DNA from: Basidiobolus meristosporus CBS 931.73
Taxonomy: Eukaryota; Basidiobolomycota; Basidiobolomycetes; Basidiobolales; Basidiobolaceae
Assembly (NCBI GenBank): GCA_002104905.1
Contig: MCFE01000148.1
Span: 90,423 to 154,422, forward strand
Length of the DNA: 64,000 nt
Direction of reading: 5' to 3'
How positions within the stretch are numbered: the first letter of the stretch is position 1; each line of letters begins with the position of its first letter. The translations under genes and the position numbers were made by a program. Shown here in pieces: positions 56,997-64,000 of the stretch. Below the pieces are notes generated by a model. That model made no database searches and was not told the origin of the DNA. It worked only from the letters and a program-made list of their open reading frames with translations.

Positions 56997-57313
56997 AAGT
57001 ATTCCATTACTACAATATCTCTAAAACCAATATTGCACTCACTTCTTTATTTTGCTTTTTGCTATTGTAATACACAAGTGAAAGATCAAGAATTTCCAAC
57101 TTTGAAGAACAAATGCTCCAGACCTTGACAAGCAATCAACCCAGGATTATTATGTCATACAGAACACGTAATAGCCAACACATGTTTCAAATTACAGCTC
57201 ATTTGAAGCAGTACTTAAGGAGTTATGACCAAAAGAGTCCAATTATTATTTATACTATGCCTTATTGCTAGGATTACTATGGTGACTTTGATCACGTGTA
57301 ACTTTTGAACTGG
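56997..57313. other. AT-rich spacer
   Basis: Begins with an inverted repeat (GTAATGGAA / TTCCATTAC, 56992-57012). No gene recognised. Ends at the 27-bp duplicated target of the telomere-type retroelement. Confidence 0.4.
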
Positions 57314-57340
57314 CTTAGGGTGTAGGTGTTATAGTAAGGG
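57314..57340 (+). repeat. 27-bp target duplication, left copy
   Basis: Identical to 62621-62647; begins CTTAGGG and ends GTAAGGG, so it contains telomere-like units. It brackets the retroelement unit D. Confidence 0.78.
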
Positions 57341-57687
57341 TTAGGGTTAGGGGAGGGAAAGTCACCAAGTTGGTGAAATCTTTATTTGAGTTAAGAACTA
57401 ATCTAAGTACAAATAAAGAAGCCAATTAAGAGGTCTAGAACCTCTCTAATAAGTAATCTAATTTATGTTTTGTTTCATCTCTAATGTTTGTTTCAGTAAG
57501 GTAAAGCTCATCAGGGGTAAATATGAAATTCAAGTGTTTTGGGGGAAGTACAAATTGTAGATGTTTCTGATCAATATAATCCAAGACTGGAACCCAGCCT
57601 GGGATTAGGTGTAGTAGGAAAGGTGTGTGGACTTGTAAGTAGCTCTGCCACATAGATCTTAGATGGTCCTGAGCCAGTAGTCTTGGT
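57341..57687 (-). mobile_element. Telomere-associated non-LTR-like retroelement, unit D, 3' part
   Basis: Read on the minus strand this is the 3' half of unit D. It carries the end of an ORF, an AATAAAG signal, the tail GATTTCACCAACTTGGTGAC, a short C run and two CCCTAA units. The ORF part reads LLAQDHLRSMWQSYLQVHT, IPGWVPVLDYIDQKHLQFVL and TPDELYLTE and ends ERF at 57435. It continues across Copia-2 into 62374-62620 without frame loss; together ~163 codons. It resembles the post-RT region of a LINE-like protein, but no RT motif remains, so the assignment rests on structure. Confidence 0.65.
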
Positions 57688-58037
57688 TGTTGTAAGAGTC
57701 TTGGAGATATTGGAAGTGATTTGGAGAACAAGTAGATTATGTGGTTTTCACTTAATGATTTATTGAATGTAAAAGTAGTATTTATACTTTTACATGGTCT
57801 TGGCATTACAAACACGTAGAATAGGTTAAGGAAGGTCCCAAGAACATGTGTGCAAAGTTTGGGGCTGTTTGGACAACTTTGAGAATTTTCATGTTCTGGG
57901 TACCCGGTATTTTGGTGAAAATATTCTAAGTAAATCCCGACAAGGAATTTGGTCAGTATTCTCTAGGATCTGAAGGTGATGATCTAAGTGACTAAGTTAG
58001 GTGAATATTTAGGTGGAAAATATGAATTTTTACAACA
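57688..58037 (-). repeat. Copia-2 3' LTR
   Basis: Begins TGTTGTAAGAG and ends TTTTTACAACA. The polypurine tract (GAGTGGGAG on the minus strand) lies at 58038-58046. Confidence 0.95.
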
Positions 58038-58048
58038 CTCCCACTCAG

Positions 58049-61000
58049 CTAAATGTTCATACTGACTAGTCCTAATTTTGACCTAAGATATTCAAACTTG
58101 TCTCTAGCTAATGGTTTGGTAAATATGTCTACAATCATTTCATCTGTAGGACAGTAAACTAAGCTAACTAAGTTATTCTCTATAGCTTCACGTATGAAAT
58201 GATGTCTAATATCTATGTGCTTGGTTCTAGCATGAAAAGTTGCATTTCTACCTAATTGTATACATCCTTGATTATCTTGAAATAAAGTAATAGGCATTTT
58301 TTGACATAGGCCTAAATCTGTAAAGAGCTTTCTTAACCACATTGCTTCTTTTGTAGCTTCACAGGCTGCCATATACTCTGCATCTGTAGTAGAAAGTGCT
58401 ATGGTTGGTTGCTTTCTTGAATTCCATGAAATGGCTCCTTTACAGTAAAGAAAGGTATATCCTGTGGTGGATCTTCTGTCTTCTAAATTTCGTCCCCAAT
58501 CAGCATCAGAGTATCCCACAAGATCCTGTTCTGAATCCTTATAAGTGTATCTTAAGCAGATATCAGCAGTTCCTTTTGGGTATCTAAAAATCCGCTTAAC
58601 TGCTGCAATATGATCAGATCCATAATTCTGATTATGTTGGCTGACAACTCCCACTGAATATGAGATATCTGGACGTGTTCCAAGCATGATATACATTGGA
58701 CTGCCGACCATAGATTGATAAGGAAAGTCAGGGCTTTCAGATGGCACCAAGCTCTCTTGATTTGGTTGAGTTTTGACCAAGTTAAGGTTTGTCTCCATTG
58801 GGGTAGCTGCCGGTTTGCAGTCTTCCATTTTGTACTTCTTTAGTATATCTTGAATATACTTGGATTGGCTTAGGGTAATAGTCTGGGTACTTCTGTCTAT
58901 GGAGAACTTAATCCCTAAGTAGTAACTAAGTTCTCCTAGATCGGACATCTTGAACTCCTTAGATAGGCTGGATTTAGTCTCTTCCAATGTTTCTAGGTTA
59001 TTGGCGGCTATAATAAGATCATCCACATATAGAGCTAATAGAACTGGATTTGCTCTATCTGGCTTATAGTGTATACTATAGTCAGCATTACTCCTTTTGA
59101 AACTCAAAGATTCCAAATAAGAATCTATCTTGCAATTCCAGGCTCTTGGTGATTGTTTGAGACCATATAGTGACTTTTTAAGCTTGCAGACCAAATGGGG
59201 GTTATCTTGGTCAACAAACCCATCAGGCTGGTCCATATACACATCCTCATCAAGTTCTCCATTCAAAAATGCAGTTTTTACATCCATTTGATGAATAAAA
59301 AACTTATATTTGGCTGCAATAGCCAATATTAATCTGATGGAATTAAACTTGGCTACCGGTGCAAAGGTCTCAGTATAGTCAAGTCCTTTTGTTTGAGAGT
59401 ATCCTTTGGCTACAAGTCTTGCTTTGTATCTTTCAATTGTACCATCAGCCTTGTATTTTGTCTTGAAGACCCATCTGCATCCAATTGATTTTCGGTTGAT
59501 TGGTAATTTGACTAAGTCCCAAGTTTGATTTTCCATCAGTGCCTGATATTCCTCAGTCATTGCAGATCTCCAAAACTTTGTCTGAGGGCTATTTAGGGCC
59601 TCTTTTACAGTCTGGGGTTCATCAACATGGACTGAATAGGCATAGGCTAAGTTTGTACCCTCATTGATATAGTAATTTGGGCTATTTCTTGTCCGATTGG
59701 ATCTCCGGGCATTTGATACTGGAATGATCACTTCTGGGATATTCCTGGGCACTGATTCTGGCTGAACCACGGTTGTAGAGTCCTCTGGAGTGAAAAAATT
59801 TTCATTGTTTTGCTCTGATTCAATCCTGACAATTGGTGGACTTGAGATCAAATTTTTGTCATCATCTGATGTCATTTTTTGTGAAAATTTTGAATTTTCA
59901 TCAAACAACACATCCCTGGACTTGATCAGCTTCTTTGCTTTGGTATTGTAGAGTCCGTATGCCTTACTCTCATTGCAGTAGCCCAAAAATATGCATTTTA
60001 CACTTTTTGGCTCAAATTTTGACTGATTTCCGGCCAGTTTTTTGGCATATGCTGTACACCCAAATATTCTTAGATGTTCTGCACTTGGTCTGTATCCATA
60101 CCATGCTTCAAATGGAGTAGAATCACAAAGTATTCTGTTATAACTCCTATTTTTAAGATATACAGCAGTGGCAACTGATTCCGCCCAAAAATCATAGGAT
60201 AATTTTTGATCATGGATCATAGATCTTGCCATATCAATTATTGATCTGTTAGCTTGTTCTGCTACTCCATTTTGCTGTGGGGAGTATGGTACAGTAGTCT
60301 CTTGCTTTATCCCATGAATTTTGCAGAAGTGGATGAAGAGTTTTGAGGTATATTCTCCACCATTGTCAGAGCGTATTTTCTTGATTTTTTCACCAGTTTC
60401 TCTCTCCACCATGGCTTTAAACTCCCTGAGCTTAGACAGAGCTTCTTCCTTTCTCTCCATGAAGTAGACCCATGTGTATCTAGTATAATCATCAATAAAA
60501 GTGATTAAATACTTCATCCCGCCTAAGGATAAATTTTGCATAGGTCCACACAGATCTGAGTGAATTAGATCTAATTTTTTCTTAGTTTTGATTAACCCAG
60601 AGCTCTTGAACGGTTGTCTGGCTTGTTTCCCATATATGCAGGTTTCACAGTGCTCCAAATTAGCTGGGGGATCAATTTTCACTCCAGAAATTAGCTGATC
60701 TTTGATCATTTTACGCAAATAATCAAAATTGATGTGTCCAAATTTCCTGTGCCAAAGCATTGGTGTTTCTTCATTTAAGTAACTGATATTGGCTTCCAGA
60801 TATGATGGAATATAAGTCAACTTGTATAGGTTCTGATCTCTGATGCCCGAAGCAATATGAGCACCATTTTGATCAGTGATCCTGCATCCAGAATTGTCAA
60901 AACTGAAACTGAGTCCTTCTGCTGTGGCCTTGCTTACAGAGAGTAGGTTCTTGGGTATTTCTGGTACATAGAGTACTTCTTTAAAGGTCAGTGTATGGCT

Positions 61001-61072
61001 TCCTTCACTGCTTCTAAGGTTTACTTGGATAGTTCCTTCTCCCACTGCATCAAGTGTTCTATCGTCACCCAT
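58049..61072 (-). CDS. Copia-2 pol: integrase, reverse transcriptase, RNase H
   Basis: A 1007-codon open frame; the M at 61072 (MGDDRTLDA) is internal to the natural polyprotein, whose protease site DSGA lies upstream. Order: protease end LYVPEIPKNLLSVS (~30), integrase finger HRKFGH and CETC (~85-140), D,D,E core HSDLCGPM, RSDNGGEYTSK, NGVAEQANRSI (~170-285), RT with QMDVKTAFLNGEL and LYVDDLIIAANN (~620-730), RNase H SDADWGRN, TDAEYMAACEAT and QDNQGC (~870-960). All catalytic residues are present. It copies RNA to cDNA and inserts it. The frame is cut from gag by the one-base deletion near 61180. Confidence 0.92.
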   Translation of the reverse strand: MGDDRTLDAVGEGTIQVNLRSSEGSHTLTFKEVLYVPEIPKNLLSVSKATAEGLSFSFDNSGCRITDQNGAHIASGIRDQNLYKLTYIPSYLEANISYLNEETPMLWHRKFGHINFDYLRKMIKDQLISGVKIDPPANLEHCETCIYGKQARQPFKSSGLIKTKKKLDLIHSDLCGPMQNLSLGGMKYLITFIDDYTRYTWVYFMERKEEALSKLREFKAMVERETGEKIKKIRSDNGGEYTSKLFIHFCKIHGIKQETTVPYSPQQNGVAEQANRSIIDMARSMIHDQKLSYDFWAESVATAVYLKNRSYNRILCDSTPFEAWYGYRPSAEHLRIFGCTAYAKKLAGNQSKFEPKSVKCIFLGYCNESKAYGLYNTKAKKLIKSRDVLFDENSKFSQKMTSDDDKNLISSPPIVRIESEQNNENFFTPEDSTTVVQPESVPRNIPEVIIPVSNARRSNRTRNSPNYYINEGTNLAYAYSVHVDEPQTVKEALNSPQTKFWRSAMTEEYQALMENQTWDLVKLPINRKSIGCRWVFKTKYKADGTIERYKARLVAKGYSQTKGLDYTETFAPVAKFNSIRLILAIAAKYKFFIHQMDVKTAFLNGELDEDVYMDQPDGFVDQDNPHLVCKLKKSLYGLKQSPRAWNCKIDSYLESLSFKRSNADYSIHYKPDRANPVLLALYVDDLIIAANNLETLEETKSSLSKEFKMSDLGELSYYLGIKFSIDRSTQTITLSQSKYIQDILKKYKMEDCKPAATPMETNLNLVKTQPNQESLVPSESPDFPYQSMVGSPMYIMLGTRPDISYSVGVVSQHNQNYGSDHIAAVKRIFRYPKGTADICLRYTYKDSEQDLVGYSDADWGRNLEDRRSTTGYTFLYCKGAISWNSRKQPTIALSTTDAEYMAACEATKEAMWLRKLFTDLGLCQKMPITLFQDNQGCIQLGRNATFHARTKHIDIRHHFIREAIENNLVSLVYCPTDEMIVDIFTKPLARDKFEYLRSKLGLVSMNI

Positions 61073-61180
61073 GAAAACCTTCTTAATTGGAATTTCTTGA
61101 TATTGGGTAAAAAGTTCTTTTTGGTGTGTAAAGTGTTGAGAAGCTCCAGAGTCAATATACCACGTCTGAGAATCCTTGTT

Positions 61181-62019
61181 GTGGTCATATTTAGTGCAGA
61201 TATGAATAGTCTATCTTCAGTTGTTGCAGCATTTCCATATTCAGGCTTCTTTTGCTGATAATCTCTCTTTTTGAAACACCAGTCTGATGTGTGTCCTTTC
61301 CTTTTGCAGTAGTTGCAAAATAGATTGCTGTTGCCTTTGTAGGGTCTTGGGTACCTCCTTTGTTGGTTATCATTGCTTATTAAAGCATTTTCTTCTTCCT
61401 TCTTATTGGCGCTTGATTTTCTTAATTCTTCATCCAGGAGCCTTCCATATACGTAATTTAAGGTCAAATCTTCAGTTCTGGACTCTAGGGCTGATACAAG
61501 GCCCTGAAACTCGTCTGTCAGGCTATTCAGGATGGTAACTATCACATCCTCATCAGTAGTTGGTATGCCCACAGATTCCATCTCATCTACCAGCAGGGTA
61601 ATTCTGTTAATTAGATTTTTCATTTCTTCTCCTGGCAGCATCTTTGTAGTAAAGAATTTTCTTCTCAGATACATTTTCTTGGCAGCTGAACATGACTGGT
61701 AGGTGTCTTCTAATGCCTTCCAGGCATTCTTTGCCGTTTCTGCTCTTGAGCATTGAATTAGCAATTTGTCCTTGACATTAAGGCAAATGCAGTTAAAGGC
61801 ACTTTGTTCTTTCTTCTGGTACTTTAAGGCTTCCTCTCCCACGTTTTTAGGAGGGCATTCTTCTCCCATGACAATATCCCAAAGGCCTCTTTCTTGCAGC
61901 AGCATCTTCATCTTCACCTTCCACACTTGGTAGTTAGATCCATCCAACTTTTCAGCAGAGGGAAAAATTCCAGTAATAGCAGTAGTAGACATTGCAGAGA
62001 GTGACAGCTTGGGGCTCAT
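61181..62019 (-). CDS. Copia-2 gag
   Basis: The frame opens at an ATG inside the primer-binding site (62019, MSPKLSLS) or nine codons later (61992, MSTTAITGIFPS). Body: NYQVWKVKMKMLLQERGLWD, AFNCICLNVKDKLLIQCSRA, LPGEEMKNLINRITLLVDEM (UBN2-type gag), then CCHC knuckle CNYCKRKGHTSDWC (~260). Gag assembles the virus-like particle and binds RNA. After 61180 the reading goes out of frame and stops at 61021 because of the missing A. The upstream open frame to 62265 is LTR and not coding. Confidence 0.9.
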
Positions 62020-62023
62020 AACC
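62011..62023 (-). promoter_or_regulatory. Copia-2 primer-binding site (initiator tRNA-Met anticodon arm)
   Basis: Minus strand GGTTATGAGCCCC, the same as in Copia-1, next to the 5' LTR. It pairs with the anticodon stem-loop of initiator tRNA-Met, not its 3' end. The ATG in it is the first ATG of gag. Confidence 0.8.
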
Positions 62024-62373
62024 TGTTGTAAGAGTCTTGGAGATATTGGAAGTGATTTGGAGAACAAGTAGATTATGTGGTTTTCACTTAATGATTTATT
62101 GAATGTAAAAGTAGTATTTATACTTTTACATGGTCTTGGCATTACAAACACGTAGAATAGGTTAAGAAAGGTCCCAAGAACATGTGTGCAAAGTTTGGGG
62201 CTGTTTGGACAACTTTGAGAATTTTCATGTTCTGGGTACCTGATATTTTGGTGAAAATATTCCAAGTAAATCCCGACAAGGAATTTGGTCAGTATTCTCT
62301 AGGATTTGAAGGTGATGATCTAAGTGACCAAGTTAGGTGAATATTTAGGTGGAAAATACAAATTTTTACAACA
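62024..62373 (-). repeat. Copia-2 5' LTR with promoter signals
   Basis: Pairs with 57688-58037. On the minus strand TATAAATA lies at 62123-62116 and AATAAA at 62100-62095, the likely promoter and polyadenylation signals. Confidence 0.93.
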
Positions 62374-62620
62374 TTGGTTTCTCAGCTTTTTGAAGTTTTG
62401 AAGCAAGCTCTGTTACTACAGCAGAGCCAACCAGGGTGTGCCAGCAAGAAGATTTCAGGGAGGAGTTAGATTGAAGCCATTGTTTGATGGAGGGGTTATG
62501 TGATTTCTGAAGTTTGACTAGGTAAGAAGCACGGAGATAGATCATTTGGATTTGGTATGGGTAGAACCCAAAGGCTCCATTAGCTGCATGGATATAGGGA
62601 GATACTGGAAGATAAGGTAC
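62374..62620 (-). mobile_element. Retroelement unit D, 5' part
   Basis: Minus-strand ORF open for ~80 codons: VPYLPVSPYIHAANGAFGFY, QIQMIYLRASYLVKLQKSHN, CWHTLVGSAVVTELASKLQK. It joins in frame, across the TTGGT duplication, to the ORF at 57687-57435. It is truncated at 62620, where the second copy of the 27-bp duplication starts, as expected for a 5'-truncated target-primed insertion. Confidence 0.65.
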
Positions 62621-62647
62621 CTTAGGGTGTAGGTGTTATAGTAAGGG
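62621..62647 (+). repeat. 27-bp target duplication, right copy
   Basis: Identical to 57314-57340. Confidence 0.78.
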
Positions 62648-62666
62648 CTAGAAAAAGGTTAGAAGA

Positions 62667-62735
62667 GCAGGGGGTCTGGGGGACGCAGTCCCCTAGAGAA
62701 TAAAAAAGCAGGGGGTTTGGGGGATGCAATCCCCC
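62667..62735 (+). repeat. Two G-rich fold-back repeats
   Basis: 62667-62693 and 62708-62735 are ~27-bp direct repeats (GCAGGGGGTCTGGGGGACGC type). Each can fold on itself (GGGGGAC...GTCCCC). Confidence 0.7.
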
Positions 62736-63192
62736 ATACTGCTCCCATACTCTTTAAATTCCCGTTGGATTACTTTTCTCTCATTCTTGGTTCTGGTCCC
62801 TTAGGGTTAGAATTCCTCCTCCTAACCCTTATCACCCTAACCATAAATATTTTTACCCTACAATTGGCACACTGTCTGCTCATATGGTGGGCATGTCTGG
62901 GCCAATATTTGTCTCCCTATACTGTCCATACGCTCTGTATAAGTCTTGATTACTATTTAATTAATAAATTGTTATTTTTAATGTATATCTAATACTTAAT
63001 GGGATTCATCCCAATCTGACCACAATCCCATATTTTGATAAGCTTTGGGCACCATAAATTGCGTGGCCCTAATATGATAAAAAAATTCATGGCCAATACA
63101 AATTTTCTGTAACCCAATTGCTTTTACCAAATATAAAGTGTATCCAAAAGTTCAATATATATTATGGCTATAATAGAAACTTTATTTGACAC
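62736..63192. other. Subtelomeric AT-rich spacer
   Basis: No clear gene. Contains scattered telomere-like words (CCCTTAGGGTTAG at 62798, CTAACCCTTATCACCCTAACC at 62820-62845, less one base). Probably a decayed relative of the neighbouring units. Confidence 0.45.
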
Positions 63193-63442
63193 CTTAGGGG
63201 GGAGACAGTCACCAACAGGTGAAATCTTTATTTCAGTTGAAACAAAGAAGCCAGCGCTACTGTTGTAGCTTTGATACAAGAGTGTGTAGCTGAGGGGAAT
63301 TTGTAGGTAAGTTAATAAGAAGTGATGATAGTTCTTCAGTGCTCAAGACACTGTTCAGTGGGAAGGGGGGTAGCAAGAGAGGTAAGAATGACTTGTGAAC
63401 AACATTAATGAGGGGAATGTGATAAGGATTGATATTCATCAT
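63193..63442 (-). mobile_element. Telomere-associated retroelement, unit C
   Basis: On the minus strand a short ORF end (NVVHKSFLPLLLPPFPLNSV, TEELSSLLINLPTNSPQLHT, stop at 63257) is followed by AAATAAAGATTTCACC, GTTGGTGACTGTC and CCCCCCTAAG. The coding end differs from unit D but the 3' tail is shared. Bounded by TTAGGG-like sequence on both sides. Confidence 0.62.
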
Positions 63443-63655
63443 AAGGGTTAGGGGGGGAGGAAAGTCACCAAGTGGTGAAATCTTTATTTACTTATGACAA
63501 GTATCTAAAGAAGCTAAGTTAATCTGAAGTTATTCCTAGAAAGCTAGGTTTGAGAGATATCTTCCTGGTAAGCCAGGTCTGAGAGTTGAGAAGCTGAGTG
63601 GTACTATAGTTCCTAGTTAGCTAGGTCTGAGAGTGGTTTCCTGGAAAGCCAGGCC
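63443..63655 (-). mobile_element. Telomere-associated retroelement, unit B
   Basis: Starts (plus strand) AAGGGTTAGGGGGGG, then AAAGTCACCAAGTGGTGAAA, TCTTTATTTACTTATGACAA and four short palindromes. No ORF. Its first ~95 bp are repeated in unit A. Confidence 0.65.
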
Positions 63656-63766
63656 TTAGGGTTAGGGGGGGGGGAGGAAAGTCACCAAGTGGTGAAATCT
63701 TTATTTACTTATGACAAGTATCTAAAGAAGCCAAGTTAATCTGAAGTAATTCCTAGAAAGCTAGGT
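63656..63766 (-). mobile_element. Telomere-associated retroelement, unit A
   Basis: 111-bp shorter version of unit B with only two or three differences over ~90 bp; ends directly at the terminal telomere array. Confidence 0.65.
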
Positions 63767-64000
63767 CTTAGGGTTAGGGTTAGGGTTAGGGTTAGGGTTA
63801 GGGTTAGGGTTAGGGTTAGGGTTAGGGTTAGGGTTAGGGTTAGGGTTAGGGTTAGGGTTAGGGTTAGGGTTAGGGTTAGGGTTAGGGTTAGGGTTAGGGT
63901 TAGGGTTAGGGTTAGGGTTAGGGTTAGGGTTAGGGTTAGGGTTAGGGTTAGGGTTAGGGTTAGGGTTAGGGTTAGGGTTAGGGTTAGGGTTAGGGTTAGG
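63767..64000 (+). repeat. Telomere, (TTAGGG)n
   Basis: About 38 perfect tandem TTAGGG units reaching the end of the window. The orientation shows this is the right chromosome end. Confidence 0.98.

Larger units (their letters stand above)
57688..62373 (-). mobile_element. Copia-2: nearly intact Ty1/Copia retrotransposon
   Basis: 4686 bp with 350-bp LTRs (57688-58037, 62024-62373) and a perfect 5-bp duplication TTGGT (57683-57687, 62374-62378). The LTRs differ at about eight sites, all transitions. Primer site and polypurine tract are intact. Gag and pol are open apart from a one-base deletion near 61180, where relatives have an extra A. It is the youngest element in the window and lies inside unit D. 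Confidence 0.95.

Noticed and set aside
56992-57012. Perfect inverted repeat GTAATGGAA/TTCCATTAC
   Set aside because: Considered as a DNA-transposon end, but no partner end or duplication is seen; it may be a breakpoint palindrome.
57334-57352. Interstitial TTAGGG units as evidence of a chromosome fusion
   Set aside because: They are better explained as the 3' end of retroelement unit D and its telomere-like target.
62020-62265. 82-codon N-terminal extension of Copia-2 gag
   Set aside because: It is an open reading through the LTR; the real gag begins at or after the primer-binding site. Equivalent ORFs in other LTRs are the same artefact.
1-64000. CRISPR arrays, operons, bacterial signals
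   Set aside because: None is present; introns, LTR elements and a TTAGGG telomere show a eukaryotic, fungal chromosome end.

Overview
This window is the right end of a fungal chromosome. The last ~230 bases are uninterrupted TTAGGG repeats with the G-rich strand running 5'->3' to the end. Short spliced introns (GT...AG, mostly ~45-85 nt), a MADS-box factor, an ALKBH6-type dioxygenase, an AMPK-gamma-like CBS protein and two fungal NPR1/HAL-type kinases point to a filamentous fungus, most likely an ascomycete. The exact lineage cannot be read from the sequence.

Layout. (1) Bases 1-28760: AT-rich, nested, decayed transposons. An old plus-strand Ty3/Gypsy copy is split by a minus-strand Ty1/Copia element (Copia-1, 586-8675). 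Copia-1 is itself split inside RNase H by a PIF/Harbinger DNA transposon (Harbinger-1, 1310-4712). Next, a deletion-derivative Gypsy (Gypsy-A, 11301-21200) carries a second Harbinger copy (11928-19158) in its protease. A further Gypsy (Gypsy-B, 11941-16273) sits just inside that copy's left terminal inverted repeat. Unidentified decayed coding sequence and a 5'-truncated Copia follow (24790-28028). (2) Bases 28761-48670: a gene island of ordinary composition. It holds ALKBH6 (29307-30150), an 11-exon CBS protein (30664-32293), a MADS-box gene (34996-35920, minus) and two tandem paralogous Ser/Thr kinases (40627-41889, 45088-46311), plus several fragments and long stretches with no recognisable gene. 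(3) Bases 48671-51300: solo and nested LTRs of the Copia-2 family. (4) Bases 51300-55190: a gene-poor stretch with weak small ORFs. (5) Bases 55191-62373: Copia-2-family copies, including one nearly intact element (57688-62373). (6) Bases 57314-63766: telomere-associated retroelement tails, all in one orientation and bounded by TTAGGG-like sequence, running into the telomere.

The kinases, the CBS protein and the MADS factor are plausible nutrient- or stress-signalling genes, but nothing in the sequence shows that they work together. The most interesting signal is the set of 5'-truncated, telomere-targeted retroelement tails with a shared 3' end. Close behind is the Copia primer-binding site: it matches the anticodon arm of initiator tRNA-Met and contains the first ATG of gag.
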